A DNA stretch of 59,515 nucleotides from Enterobacteriaceae endosymbiont of Donacia cincticornis (GCF_012568845.1 NZ_CP046194.1:395240-454754), one strand, 5' to 3'; positions 20,401-30,046 are shown, counted from the first letter of the stretch. Notes: generated by a model not told the origin, from the sequence alone. Made by a program: numbers and translations.

Positions 20401-20960
20401 ATTATTTTTATTATTTCTTTAGGTAAATCATATAAATATATTTTCCAAAATATAACAGAAGCTTTTTTTTGTAAAATTAATTCATTACTAATAATTTTTT
20501 TATTAAATAAAAAATCATAAATTTCATAATTTTTTAAATTTAAAATTTTTTGACAAAAAGAATGTATTGTATAAATAGATGCATGATCTATATTTTTTTC
20601 AGCTTTTAATAATAAGTTATTAGCTGTTTTATAATCTTTTATTTCTTTTATAATATTATTAATTACATCATATTTACTTTTTTGTTGTATACATCCGTTT
20701 TTTAATAAATAAATACTGTTTTTTATTTTTTTATATAAATTTTGTGTTGCCATATCAGTAAAAGTTACTACTAAAATTTGTTCTACATTTAATGGTTTAA
20801 TATTGTTTTTTTTCTGATGTAAACCTAAAAGCATTCTTAAATATATAATAATAATGTTAAATGTTTTACCAGTACCTGCTGATGCCTCAATTAAAAATTG
20901 TCCTTCAAGATTTTCTTTAAAAGGATTAAATTCTTTAAAATTTATTAATTTATTTATCAT
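17424..20960 (-). CDS. recB: Exodeoxyribonuclease V beta chain RecB
   Basis: RecB combines a 3'-5' helicase and the single nuclease domain of RecBCD. The 1178 residues match the E. coli length (1180). Walker A ASAGTGKT is at 26-33. Motif II is VVLIDEFQDTD. Also present are GDPKQAIYSFRGAD, TIHKSKGLQFPIVWLPF and LRLLYVSLTRS. The C-terminal nuclease centre is intact (GIIDLIF, then YIIDYKSNWLG with the Asp and Lys ligands). recC ends eight bases upstream; the ptrA gene that separates them in E. coli is gone. Confidence 0.96.
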   Translation of the reverse strand: MINKLINFKEFNPFKENLEGQFLIEASAGTGKTFNIIIIYLRMLLGLHQKKNNIKPLNVEQILVVTFTDMATQNLYKKIKNSIYLLKNGCIQQKSKYDVINNIIKEIKDYKTANNLLLKAEKNIDHASIYTIHSFCQKILNLKNYEIYDFLFNKKIISNELILQKKASVIFWKIYLYDLPKEIIKIILLFWKTPDDLLKTLLPFLSQQKLPIIKYPFKNRNICVQFDKNKKYIRKIKKYWIKYKNNIISIISNSNVNKHIYNKKFLKNWINIINKWSLIKTKNYFFPKELLRFSQKILIKNTTKNSNTPIYVLFKYIDIFINKIVNLKYLIIIKAIKYIKNYILKQKKKNNEISFNDLLNILNKSLNTRFGIQIIKNIRKLFPVVLIDEFQDTDIQQYNILKKIYFNQKNNLMILIGDPKQAIYSFRGADIFTYLKASLEIKKCYTLTYNWRSSSTMIDSINKLFSNRTYPFLFKNIVFNPIKYTCKKLNDHFVVNNKIKSGITFWFIDKIMDIDSYRKKISYICAYEICQLIILGKKGKAFLQKNNRKKKINISDITVIVRNKFEAIILQKEFKKFNLPFIYLSNSNHIFETQEAKELVFLLKTILKPNEKQKIINTLSSTLFNIDLSFFSKKKYIEKIINRFNKYKLIWEKYGILSMLEEIFVQDKFISEINIPNELMEEKIKNILYLGEIIQTSCSDIIDNKQIITWLLEQIKYKNKNLLNQQIKLNNENNKIKIMTIHKSKGLQFPIVWLPFISSNIIEFVNKNGIIYHNRKNFEITLDFIQDEESKKLFLEETLSENLRLLYVSLTRSIFHCSIGITNLKFYNFKKKNLYLSYINALNFLLKKKNDISDNNFKKILYNLKDKNISIKIFNKKKKIKLDNNIFLKLKNKKLFTFPIKNFFYKNKIVSSFSKIKKQQNFYLNYLNINYQYNFLNFIKNKKKTQYNFPIGKNIGIIIHKILEKLDFTKKISRSFIKKELIEKNIDSNWHIMITNWFNHMLNIPIGKNKIILHQINNHEKKTEFKFCLSIKKNFSSIKYNNIINKYDIISSKLSKLKFETISGFLSGIIDLIFLWKNKFYIIDYKSNWLGYNSKDYEKNNLEKDICLNRYDIQYHFYTLALHKYLKYRIKDYNYSKCFGGIIYLYIRGLNQEIKKYNGVWETKPSSNLINKLNNLFL

Positions 20961-20968
20961 ATTATGTA

Positions 20969-23900
20969 TTAATTACTATAATAAAGTAGATCAAACATCC
21001 ATTTTTCTATTAATCTTTTAGTATCTAACCAATTTTTATCATTTAAATAAAAATTTAATTTCTGAAAATATGGATCATTACATTCATTAATAATATTATT
21101 ACTATTCCAATAGTAAAAAAATTTTTTTTTTGATTTATTTTGTATATAATTATTTATATTAATATATTTTTTAATTTTATCATAACAGTTATTTATCCAC
21201 ATCCAAGAACTTTTCATAGGTAATAAAATAGGATTATTTATACCTTGTATATAACCATTAATATATTTTTCTAATAAAAAATAAGCTTTTTTCTTTTCTA
21301 AAAATTTAAAACTAAATTTTGTATTTTCTAATCCATAAATAGATAAAAAAAATTTTTTATTATTTTGTATACACAAAATTAAATGTTTGATCCATAAATT
21401 TATAATAGACTTTATATCTATTATTTTAGGTTCTATTATAATATAGTTATTTTTATAACTAAAATAGTTAATTTCCCCTTTTAATCTGAGGTTAGAAATA
21501 TTTAAGTTAATTTTATTAATTTGTTCTATATATTGATATTTTTTAAATTGATTATTTAAAATTTGATTTATTTTACAAAGTTTTTCTTCCCACCATATTT
21601 TTCCATAATATCCATAAGGTAAAATACCTTTATTTAAATAATAAATATATAAATCATTAATATTTTTATTTGATAAAAGTGTATGTAATATTTTTTTTTT
21701 TATTAAAAATTCTTGTAATGGATTAATTTTAAATAATTCTATGTCAGATGTTGTTATATAATTTATATTTTTTAAATATATTTTAAATCTTTGATTAAAA
21801 AATCCTTTTACAGGATGTTTCCAAAAATTAACTAAATTATTAATTGATAATTTAGTAATATTTATTAATTTCAATTTTTGAAAATTATTAAAATATAATA
21901 TATTTTGTTTTTTTATTAAAAAATTATTATGATAATTTCTATAAAAATATTTAATTAAATTATTTTTTAAATAATAATTTTTTGAAATATATAATAATAA
22001 TTCATTAATTAATATAGATAAATTATTATTATTATTTAAATTATTATTTGTATAACTAATAAATAATTTATTTTCTGTAGAAATTATTAATTTTAATAAA
22101 ATATTTTTTTCTTTATCTAAATAATTTTTTTCTTTTTTATTAAAAAAATTATTAGTTACATCAAAAATTATAGGATTTATCTTTTTTGGTAAAAAATCAT
22201 TATTCATTCCTATCATAAAAACTTTTTTAAAAACCATATTTTGAAATATATGAAAAGGACAAAAATTTATTTTATTTATACAAAAATAAAAATTTTTATA
22301 TTTTTTTTTAATTAAAAAATTAATTTTTTCTATAATTATATCAATAGAAATTTTTTTTTTATATTGATAATTTATACCTTGATTAAGAAAAAATAAAATT
22401 TTTTTTAAAATAAAATATATATTTTTTGATACTAAATCAGATTTTAGAAAAAAATCAGAATAAAGATTTAATAAATTTTTTTTCCATTTTTCTAAAGAAA
22501 ATTTTTTTTTTAATTTTTTTTCCCATTTTTCTAATTTTAATAAAAAATAAATAAATTTTCCTAATAATTCTTTAGATAATCCTATTGATATATCATATGG
22601 AACAATATTTTTCCAAGGGCCAAAATGTGTATTTAAAGCAAAACCTAAAAATATACGATATAAACCTAGTTTCCATGTATTTTGATCTTTTGGTAAAGAA
22701 ATTTTATTAAAATTTTTAATATTTAAATTATACTTAATACCTACATATTTTATCCAATAATGCAAATATTTTATATCTTCTGTAGATAAAGAAAAATTTT
22801 TAGATATAAATTTATTATCTAATAAAAAAAAAATATCATTGGGAGTTAAATCTTTATAAGATATTTTTAATAAAAATAAAAATTTATTTAAAATATCTAA
22901 ATTTTTCATATTATTTAAATTAGAATATATATTAATAGGAAGATTCATTTTTCTAAAAATAGAATTAATAAATGGTATATATAATTTTAATTTAGGAGAA
23001 ACAATAATTATATCATGTAAAAAATAGTTTTGATTTTTTTTTAAAGTATATATTATATTATTATATAATAATGTTATTTCTGTATAAAAATCTTCACAAA
23101 CATTTATTTGTATAGATTTATCCAAATAATTAATTTTTTTTTTAAAATTTATATTATTTTTTTGTATATATAAAAAATCATTTTTGATGTGATTTAATAA
23201 AATTGTATTATCATATTTTATAAATGTTTCAACATATCTAGCTGATAAATCTACTAATTTATTAATATTATTTAAAGTATAATTTCCCCATAAAAATAAT
23301 AACTTATTAAAATTAATTTTTTGATTTTTTTTATTATAAAAAAAATTATCCCAATAATCTTTAGAAGGATTACATAATAAAATATGTATTTCTATATATT
23401 TTTCTAATTTTTTTAATAATTTTAAATATATTAAAGGTATATTTTGTATATCTAGAATAAATATTCTTTGTGGAAGTAAATTATATTTAAATTTTTTATA
23501 TTTTTTATATTTTTGGTAATAATCATATAATTTACCATAATGCCATAATTTTTTATGTAAAATATTTTTATAATAACTTAATAATGTTTTCCATAATTTG
23601 GCCTGCCATATTTGATGTTTATTATTTAATAAAGGATCAATTTTATTTTTTGTCCATATTAATAATAATTCTGGTTTATGTTTTTGATAATAATCGTATA
23701 ATTTAGATATTTCTTCTGATAATTGAAATAAATATTTAACATCTTTAATTTTAAATTTAAAATTTTCTCTAAAATTTTTAAATTCTTTTGTAGATATTAA
23801 TTTTGGAATTAATAAAAATATTAACCAAACAATATTTTTTTTATATAAAAAATCATCTTTATTTAAATCAGGAATTATTGTTTTAAATATATCCCAAATA

Positions 23901-24106
23901 AATTTATCAAAATTAATAAAATTTATATTTCCATATATCCCTAATATATTTGAAAATTTAATTTTTATTAATTCAGAAAAATTTTTATATTTTTCACAGA
24001 ATATTAATTCTGGTTCTAATATTTTTTTTAAAGGATATTTTTTAATTTGAGTTTTTATTAAATTTAATAAAACATCAATATTATTTGAATAATAAATTGT
24101 AAACAT
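20969..24106 (-). CDS. recC: Exodeoxyribonuclease V gamma chain RecC
   Basis: RecC holds the complex together, splits the duplex and reads Chi. The 1045 residues are about 80 fewer than E. coli RecC (1122). The start MFTIYYSNNIDVLLNLIK and motifs such as FHIFQNMVFKKVFMIGMN, PVKGFFNQRFKIYL and RRIFILDIQN-like segments fit the family. RecC is normally the least conserved subunit and here is strongly Lys/Asn/Ile biased, so Chi recognition cannot be judged. First gene of a recC-recB-recD operon. Confidence 0.9.
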   Translation of the reverse strand: MFTIYYSNNIDVLLNLIKTQIKKYPLKKILEPELIFCEKYKNFSELIKIKFSNILGIYGNINFINFDKFIWDIFKTIIPDLNKDDFLYKKNIVWLIFLLIPKLISTKEFKNFRENFKFKIKDVKYLFQLSEEISKLYDYYQKHKPELLLIWTKNKIDPLLNNKHQIWQAKLWKTLLSYYKNILHKKLWHYGKLYDYYQKYKKYKKFKYNLLPQRIFILDIQNIPLIYLKLLKKLEKYIEIHILLCNPSKDYWDNFFYNKKNQKINFNKLLFLWGNYTLNNINKLVDLSARYVETFIKYDNTILLNHIKNDFLYIQKNNINFKKKINYLDKSIQINVCEDFYTEITLLYNNIIYTLKKNQNYFLHDIIIVSPKLKLYIPFINSIFRKMNLPINIYSNLNNMKNLDILNKFLFLLKISYKDLTPNDIFFLLDNKFISKNFSLSTEDIKYLHYWIKYVGIKYNLNIKNFNKISLPKDQNTWKLGLYRIFLGFALNTHFGPWKNIVPYDISIGLSKELLGKFIYFLLKLEKWEKKLKKKFSLEKWKKNLLNLYSDFFLKSDLVSKNIYFILKKILFFLNQGINYQYKKKISIDIIIEKINFLIKKKYKNFYFCINKINFCPFHIFQNMVFKKVFMIGMNNDFLPKKINPIIFDVTNNFFNKKEKNYLDKEKNILLKLIISTENKLFISYTNNNLNNNNNLSILINELLLYISKNYYLKNNLIKYFYRNYHNNFLIKKQNILYFNNFQKLKLINITKLSINNLVNFWKHPVKGFFNQRFKIYLKNINYITTSDIELFKINPLQEFLIKKKILHTLLSNKNINDLYIYYLNKGILPYGYYGKIWWEEKLCKINQILNNQFKKYQYIEQINKINLNISNLRLKGEINYFSYKNNYIIIEPKIIDIKSIINLWIKHLILCIQNNKKFFLSIYGLENTKFSFKFLEKKKAYFLLEKYINGYIQGINNPILLPMKSSWMWINNCYDKIKKYININNYIQNKSKKKFFYYWNSNNIINECNDPYFQKLNFYLNDKNWLDTKRLIEKWMFDLLYYSN

Positions 24107-24339
24107 ATTTATATTTTATGAAAAAGTTAATATTTATACTAAAATATAATATTTTTACATATTTAAATATTTATTACTAGTATAATTAAATACTATATAT
24201 TTTAAAAAAAATATTAAATATAATATAAATTGAATTTAAAATTTAAATATTTTTAACATAATTTTTTTAAAATTATCTTATCAAAATTAAATTTTAAATT
24301 TATTATATAAATTATGATTAATAAATAAATTTTATATAC

Positions 24340-25014
24340 ATGAAAAAAATTTTTTCTACAATAATATTAAATGAAAATATTTTATTTTTAAGGGCAAAAT
24401 TAATAACTGGATATCATATAATTGATATTATAAAATGGTTAAATTATCCGATAAATAATAATTCTATAAAAGATAAAGGATTAATAGGTAAATTAGTTGA
24501 ATATTATTTAATAGGAGAAAAACAAAACAACAAATTAAATCAAGATATTCCATATTTAGGAATAGAAATTAAAACAATTACTATAAATTTAAAAAATAAA
24601 ATTTTAAATGATAGTTTTATTTGTTCTTTTCCTTTATTAATTAAAAATAATTTATCTTTTTATAAAAAAAAATTATATGAAAAAATATCAAAAATTTTAT
24701 GGATACCTATAATAACTAAAAGTGTAAATACTCATATATTCAAAAAAAAAATAGGAAATCCGTTTTTTTGGGAACCTTCTACTAAAGATAAAATAAAATT
24801 AGATAATGATTGGAACAATTTAATAAAATTATTAATTATAGGACAATTACAAAATATTAATTATTATAATGGTTATATTTTGTTAGTTAAAAATAAAAGT
24901 AATACAAAACAACTAACTAAAACAATTAATAAAAATGGGAAAATTTTATATATTTCTCCTAAAGCTTTTTATTTTAAAAAAAAATATCTTAATTCTTTAT
25001 TTCAATTTAAATAA
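24340..25014 (+). CDS. mutH: DNA mismatch repair endonuclease MutH
   Basis: MutH nicks the unmethylated strand at hemimethylated GATC sites when MutS and MutL signal a mismatch. The 224 residues (E. coli 229) keep the catalytic set Glu54 (GLIGKLVEYYL), Asp69, Glu76 and Lys78 (DIPYLGIEIKTI). RKLxRVLWIP-like KISKILWIPI, the VGSPLLW-like IGNPFFWEPS and the C-terminal PKAFYFKKKY are also kept. The function presupposes Dam and MutS/MutL elsewhere in the genome. It is divergent from recC and ends nine bases from lysA. Confidence 0.92.
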   Translation: MKKIFSTIILNENILFLRAKLITGYHIIDIIKWLNYPINNNSIKDKGLIGKLVEYYLIGEKQNNKLNQDIPYLGIEIKTITINLKNKILNDSFICSFPLLIKNNLSFYKKKLYEKISKILWIPIITKSVNTHIFKKKIGNPFFWEPSTKDKIKLDNDWNNLIKLLIIGQLQNINYYNGYILLVKNKSNTKQLTKTINKNGKILYISPKAFYFKKKYLNSLFQFK

Positions 25015-25023
25015 AAATTATTA

Positions 25024-26295
25024 TTAACATAATTCTAAGTTAATTAATTCTTCTATTTTTTGACGTCTTCTTATTAATTTAGGAATATTATTTTCAATTA
25101 AAATTTCTGGGATTAAAGGTCGGCTGTTATAATTAGAAGACATCGATGCTCCATATGCTCCTGTATCATGAAAAATTAAATAATCATTGATACAAACTTT
25201 TGGTAACATAAAAAAATTAATTTCCCCATTTTCTGATTGAGTAAATACATCTCCTGATTCACATAAAGGTCCTGCAACAATAGTTTCAATTTTACAATCA
25301 TTAAACATATCTCTTCCTCTAGAAGAAATCGCAGATATATAATGGTAACTCCCATACATTACAGGTCTCATTAAATCATTAAAACCAACATTAACTAAAA
25401 CAAATCTTTTATTTTTAATAATTTTTATAGCACATACCTGACAAATTAATATACCTGATTCAGCTACTAAAAATCTTCCTGGTTCAATTTCTATTTTTAT
25501 ATTTTTTTTAAAAAAATTTTTAAGAATATTTCTTGTTTTATTCCATATATCAAAATAATGATGAGTATTAACTATAATATCAGTTTTTTTATAAGGTATA
25601 GGTAATCCTCCTCCTGCAGAAATAATATTAATTTTTGGCATATAGGGTTGTAATACATTATATAGCATGGAATCACATACTTTTTGTAAATGTTTATAAT
25701 TTACTCCTGAACCTATATGCATATGTATGCCTATTAAATTTAAACTATATTTTTTTATTAAAAAAATAGATTCTTCTAAATCTTTATACCAAATACCATG
25801 CTTACTATTTACTCCTCCTGTATTTGTTTTTTTATTATGTCCATAACCAAAACCTGGATTAATTCTTAACCATATATTATGACCTTTAGATATTTTTCCT
25901 AATTGATGTAACATATCTATTGATCCAATATTAACAGTAATATTTAAAGTAATAATACGTTTTAATGTTTTTTTTTCAAAAACATCTGATGTAAAAACAA
26001 TATCATTTATATTTTTTGGATTATATCCTGCAATTAAAGCTCTTTCTATTTCCCCTAATGAAATAGCATCTACTTTTACTCCTTCATTTTTCATTAATTT
26101 TAAAATATTTATATTAGAGCAAGATTTTTGTGCAAATCTTATTACATCAAATTTTTTTAATTGAAAAATTTTATTTTTTATATTTTCTGCACAATACAAC
26201 CAAAATGGGGTATGATACTTTTTTGCCAAAAATAAAATAGTTTTAATGGAAATATTATTTTTATTAAATTTTTGATCAAAAACTTTAATATTCAT
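25024..26295 (-). CDS. lysA: Diaminopimelate decarboxylase LysA
   Basis: LysA converts meso-diaminopimelate to L-lysine, the last step of the pathway, using PLP. From the ATG at 26295 the protein has 423 residues (E. coli 420). The PLP lysine is in RFAQKSCSN (near residue 57). IHMHIGSGV, the glycine-rich SAGGGLPIPY, EPGRFLVAESG and GPLCESGD are all present. A TTG at 26304 is in frame, but AAAGG is well placed for the ATG at 26295. The gene implies that lysine is made, possibly for the host. Confidence 0.96.
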   Translation of the reverse strand: MNIKVFDQKFNKNNISIKTILFLAKKYHTPFWLYCAENIKNKIFQLKKFDVIRFAQKSCSNINILKLMKNEGVKVDAISLGEIERALIAGYNPKNINDIVFTSDVFEKKTLKRIITLNITVNIGSIDMLHQLGKISKGHNIWLRINPGFGYGHNKKTNTGGVNSKHGIWYKDLEESIFLIKKYSLNLIGIHMHIGSGVNYKHLQKVCDSMLYNVLQPYMPKINIISAGGGLPIPYKKTDIIVNTHHYFDIWNKTRNILKNFFKKNIKIEIEPGRFLVAESGILICQVCAIKIIKNKRFVLVNVGFNDLMRPVMYGSYHYISAISSRGRDMFNDCKIETIVAGPLCESGDVFTQSENGEINFFMLPKVCINDYLIFHDTGAYGASMSSNYNSRPLIPEILIENNIPKLIRRRQKIEELINLELC

Positions 26296-26555
26296 TCTTA
26301 TCAACCTTTAAAATTATATATATTTTATATAAAAATTTTATTTTAAAAAAATAAACTTTAGTAAAATTTTAATTAATTAATTTACTAGCTAAAATAATTT
26401 ATTTATATTATTTATTAGATAAGATATTTAAAATATATCATAATTATTTATATAATTTATAATTATAATTTATTATAATTTAATATAAATAAAATAAATT
26501 ATATTTTTTAAATTATATAAATTTATTTAAAAATATTAAAATTTAGGGAAAAATA

Positions 26556-26810
26556 ATGTTACAAAAAGAAATTATTATTAATAATACTCATGGTTTTCAT
26601 ACTCGTCCTGCGGCACTTTTTGTAAAAGAAGCTAAAAATTTTATCTCTGATATTACTATTACATCTAATGGTAATACAGTAAATGCTAAAAGCTTATTTA
26701 AAATACAAACTTTAGGATTAACTAAGGGAACTTTAATTATTTTAAAAACTTCTGGAATAGATGAAAAAAAAGCTATAGAACATTTATCTCATGTTATTCA
26801 AAATTTATAA
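26556..26810 (+). CDS. ptsH: Phosphocarrier protein HPr
   Basis: HPr passes phosphate from enzyme I to sugar-specific enzymes II. The 84 residues carry the phosphorylated His15 in NTHGFHTRPAALFVKEA and Ser46 in NAKSLFKI. The ATG follows a TAGGGA Shine-Dalgarno. The 250-bp AT-only region upstream probably holds the pts promoter, but no single promoter stands out. Gene order ptsH-ptsI-crr is ancestral. Confidence 0.97.
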   Translation: MLQKEIIINNTHGFHTRPAALFVKEAKNFISDITITSNGNTVNAKSLFKIQTLGLTKGTLIILKTSGIDEKKAIEHLSHVIQNL

Positions 26811-26817
26811 ATAAATT

Positions 26818-26840
26818 ATTAAATTTTATAAAAATTTAAT
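26818..26840 (+). promoter_or_regulatory. Hairpin between ptsH and ptsI
   Basis: A perfect 10-bp A-T stem, ATTAAATTTT with its complement, has a three-base loop and begins seven bases after the ptsH stop. The 116-base ptsH-ptsI gap is larger than between other genes of this operon. It could be a partial terminator that sets the HPr:EI ratio. That role is inferred from position alone. Confidence 0.35.
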
Positions 26841-26926
26841 TCTAAATATTTCATTAATTTTATAAAATTATTTTACTGTTTGAATAATATTTAATACATA
26901 ATTTTAATACATTAGAGGTAAAAAAT

Positions 26927-28651
26927 ATGATTTCAGGAATTTTAGCTTCTCCTGGCATTTCATTTGGTAGAGCATTTTTATTAAAAATAGATAATATTAT
27001 TATTAATCGTAAAAAAATTACTGATAATCAAATAGATATAGAAATTAATAAATTTTTAAATAGTCAAAAAAAATCTATAGAACAATTAGAATATATAAAA
27101 ATAAAATTACTTAAAAATTGTGATTCTGAAAAAAAATCAATTCTTGATGGACATATTCTTTTACTTCAAGATGAAGAAATGACAAAAGAAGTTATTTTAT
27201 TAATAAAAAAAAAATTTATATCAGCAGATGCTGCAGTAGATTTTGTAATAAAATCTCAAATTAAAATATTACAAAATTTACATGATCAATATTTGAAAGA
27301 AAGAGCTATTGATATTAGAGATATAGGAAATCGTTTAATAAAAAATATTTTAAATTTAAATATTATTAATTTAAATGATATAGATAAAAAAATAATTTTA
27401 ATTGCAAAAGATCTCACACCATCAGAAACAGCACAATTAAATTTAAATAAAATTTTAGGATTTATTACTGATTTAGGAAGTAAAACATCTCATACAGCTA
27501 TAATGGCACGTTCATTAGAAATACCAGCAATTGTTGGTACTGGTAATATTACAAAAAAAGTTAAAACAAATGATTATATTATTTTAGATAGTATTAATAA
27601 TCATATTTTTATTAATCCTTCTCAAGAAATAATAAAAGAAAAAAAAATATTATTAAAAAAATATATAATTGAAAAAGAAAAATTAAAAAAAAGTAGTAAT
27701 TTACCTGCTCAAACTAAAGATAATTACAAAATTAAAATTTGTGGTAATATAGGATCTTTAAAAGAACTAAAAAATATTAAAAATAATGGTGCTGATGGTA
27801 TAGGATTGTATAGAACAGAATTTTTATTTATGAATCGTAACTCTCTCCCTACAGAAGAGGAACAATTTTATATTTATAAAACATTAGCAATAAATATGAA
27901 TAAAAAACCTGTTATTATAAGAACTATGGATATAGGTGGTGATAAAAAAATATCATATATGAATTTACCAAAAGAAGAAAATCCATTTTTAGGTTATAGA
28001 GCCATTAGAATAAGTATCGATCGAAAAGATATTTTACACACACAATTAAGAGCTATTTTAAGAGCTTCTTCTTTTGGAAATCTACATATAATGTTTCCTA
28101 TGATTATTTCAATAGATGAAGTTCTTTTTTTAAAAGATGAACTAAAACATTTAAAAAATGAATTACAAAAACAAAAATATGATTTTAATAAAAATATTTC
28201 TATAGGTATAATGATAGAGACTCCTGCATCAGCTATAATATCTCATTTTCTAATAAAAGAAATTGATTTTTTCAGTATAGGTACAAATGATTTAACACAA
28301 TATACATTAGCTGTAGATCGAGGAAATGATTTAATTTCACATTTATATAACCCTATTCATCCAGCAATTTTATGTCTTATTAAACGAGTTATAGATGCTT
28401 CTCATGAAGAAGGTAAATGGACAGGAATGTGTGGTGAATTAGCAAGTGACGAATTTTTTATTCCTGTATTATTAGGTATGGGATTAAATGAATTAAGTAT
28501 GAATGCTATTTCTATTCCAAAAATTAAAAATATTATTCGTAATACTAAAATAAGTAAAGCTAAAGAATTAGCAAATAATATTTTATTACAACCTACAATT
28601 AAAAATATTCAAAATTTATTACTAGAATTTAATAAAAAAAACTATTTTTAA
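26927..28651 (+). CDS. ptsI: Phosphoenolpyruvate-protein phosphotransferase (enzyme I)
   Basis: Enzyme I takes phosphate from PEP and hands it to HPr. The 574 residues (E. coli 575) start MISGILASPGISFGRAF. The active-site His189 lies in GSKTSHTAIMARSLEIPA. The PEP-binding parts GADGIGLYRTEFLFM and IIRTMDIGGDK, and the acid/base Cys in GMCGELASD, are present. An AGAGG Shine-Dalgarno precedes the ATG, and crr follows after 11 bases. Confidence 0.97.
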   Translation: MISGILASPGISFGRAFLLKIDNIIINRKKITDNQIDIEINKFLNSQKKSIEQLEYIKIKLLKNCDSEKKSILDGHILLLQDEEMTKEVILLIKKKFISADAAVDFVIKSQIKILQNLHDQYLKERAIDIRDIGNRLIKNILNLNIINLNDIDKKIILIAKDLTPSETAQLNLNKILGFITDLGSKTSHTAIMARSLEIPAIVGTGNITKKVKTNDYIILDSINNHIFINPSQEIIKEKKILLKKYIIEKEKLKKSSNLPAQTKDNYKIKICGNIGSLKELKNIKNNGADGIGLYRTEFLFMNRNSLPTEEEQFYIYKTLAINMNKKPVIIRTMDIGGDKKISYMNLPKEENPFLGYRAIRISIDRKDILHTQLRAILRASSFGNLHIMFPMIISIDEVLFLKDELKHLKNELQKQKYDFNKNISIGIMIETPASAIISHFLIKEIDFFSIGTNDLTQYTLAVDRGNDLISHLYNPIHPAILCLIKRVIDASHEEGKWTGMCGELASDEFFIPVLLGMGLNELSMNAISIPKIKNIIRNTKISKAKELANNILLQPTIKNIQNLLLEFNKKNYF

Positions 28652-28662
28652 AAGGATAAAAG

Positions 28663-29169
28663 ATGAACATTTTTTCTAATTTTTTTAAAAAAAAATCTAA
28701 AAAACTTGAAATGACTAGGATTTTTGCTCCTATTTCAGGGAAAATTATAAATATAAAAAAAGTTCCTGATGTTGTTTTCGCAGATAAAATAGTAGGAGAT
28801 GGTATCGCAATTGATCCAACTGGAAATATTATAGTATCTCCTGTTGATGGAGTAATAGGAAAAATTTTTGATACTAATCATGCTTTTTCAATAAAAACTA
28901 TTAATAATATCGAATTATTTATTCATTTTGGAATTGATACAATAAATTTAAAAGGACAAGGATTTACAAGAAAATTTGATTTAGAAAAAACTAATGTTGT
29001 AAAAAAAGGTGAAATCATTATTGAATTAGATTTAGAATTCTTAAAAAAGAAAGCTAAATCTATATATACTCCTATTGTTATTTCTAATATTGATACAATT
29101 AATAAAATTAAAAAATATACAGGAAATGTTATTGCTAGTATAGATCCTATATTAGAAATATACAAATAA
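28663..29169 (+). CDS. crr: PTS glucose-type enzyme IIA
   Basis: IIA-Glc carries phosphate from HPr to IIB domains of glucose-type transporters. The 168 residues (E. coli 169) hold both active-site histidines, His73 (TNHAFSI) and the phosphorylated His88 (ELFIHFGIDTINLKGQGF). The C-terminal TPIVISNIDTINKI is also kept. No IIBC gene is adjacent; the sugar it serves must be encoded elsewhere. An AAAGGA Shine-Dalgarno overlaps the region just after ptsI. Confidence 0.97.
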   Translation: MNIFSNFFKKKSKKLEMTRIFAPISGKIINIKKVPDVVFADKIVGDGIAIDPTGNIIVSPVDGVIGKIFDTNHAFSIKTINNIELFIHFGIDTINLKGQGFTRKFDLEKTNVVKKGEIIIELDLEFLKKKAKSIYTPIVISNIDTINKIKKYTGNVIASIDPILEIYK

Positions 29170-29227
29170 ATTTTTTTATAGAAATATTTTTTAATAATAA
29201 AAATTATTTACAAAATTATAAATATTT

Positions 29228-29262
29228 ATTATATAAATATAATAATATTATATTTATATAAT
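29228..29262. terminator. Hairpin between convergent crr and yebC
   Basis: A perfect 15-bp A-T inverted repeat (29228-29242 with 29248-29262) with a five-base loop lies in the 157-base gap between the two convergent genes. It is probably a terminator, but no clean T tract follows on either strand. Confidence 0.45.
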
Positions 29263-29326
29263 ATTTGAAAATTAAATATGATCTTTATTTTATTATAAAA
29301 ACAAACTTCTTATAATTAAGAATTTA

Positions 29327-30046
29327 TTAAAATTCTGCATTATGATAAAAATTTTTAATATCTTTATTTGTTTTACATAAAGATTTTAAATAAATTAATT
29401 TATTTTTTGTAAAAATATTAATTTTTTTTTTTACGAATGGTTCTATATTTAATTCAATTTTGATTGGTTTTATTTCAAATTTTTTTATTTTTTTCGCAAA
29501 AATTTTGTATTTTTTTCTTGTAAAAATTATTTGAATATTTTTTTTATTTAAAAAAATATCATTTGCTTTTAATTTTTCTGCCATATTTATAATATGATCT
29601 ATATTATTTTTATATGAATATGTAATAAATATCTGTTTATTAAATATATAATCTACTGCTCCTTTTTGTTTTAAATTACCTCCAATCTTACTCAAGATTT
29701 TACGTATAAAAGATATAGTTCTATTATTATTATTAGTTAAACATTTTATTAACAATGCAATATTTTCAGGTCCATAACCTTCATAATATACTTCTTTTAA
29801 CTTATTTTCATCTTCTTTATCGAAATTTTTTTTTAAAACATTATTAATTGTAGTACGGCTCATATTATGAGCTAATGCTTTTTCTATAACTAAACGTAAT
29901 TTTGAATTATATTGTGGATTAATTCCTTTTCCTATTTGAATAGATGATTTTAATTCTTTAATAATTCTAGAAAAAATTTTATTTTTTTTATTATCTTGAA
30001 ACTTTTTACGATAACGTGTATTAGACCATTTACTATGTCCAGACAT
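29327..30046 (-). CDS. yebC: YebC/PmpR family translation factor
   Basis: The 239 residues (E. coli 246) open with MSGHSKWSNTRYRKKFQD. The family motifs IVEKALAHNMSRTTI-like and EVYYEGYGPENIALLIKCLTNNNNRT follow. GGNLKQKGAVDYIF is also present. The family was long described as a transcriptional regulator; recent work on relatives links it to relief of ribosome stalling at prolines. It is 18 bases downstream of aspS. nudB and ruvC, which flank it in E. coli, are absent here. Confidence 0.94.
   Translation of the reverse strand: MSGHSKWSNTRYRKKFQDNKKNKIFSRIIKELKSSIQIGKGINPQYNSKLRLVIEKALAHNMSRTTINNVLKKNFDKEDENKLKEVYYEGYGPENIALLIKCLTNNNNRTISFIRKILSKIGGNLKQKGAVDYIFNKQIFITYSYKNNIDHIINMAEKLKANDIFLNKKNIQIIFTRKKYKIFAKKIKKFEIKPIKIELNIEPFVKKKINIFTKNKLIYLKSLCKTNKDIKNFYHNAEF

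Noticed and set aside
20188..20520. 110-codon plus-strand open frame inside recB
   Set aside because: It is a low-complexity Ile/Phe/Leu frame antisense to conserved recB, has no recognisable domain, and is expected from the AT bias.
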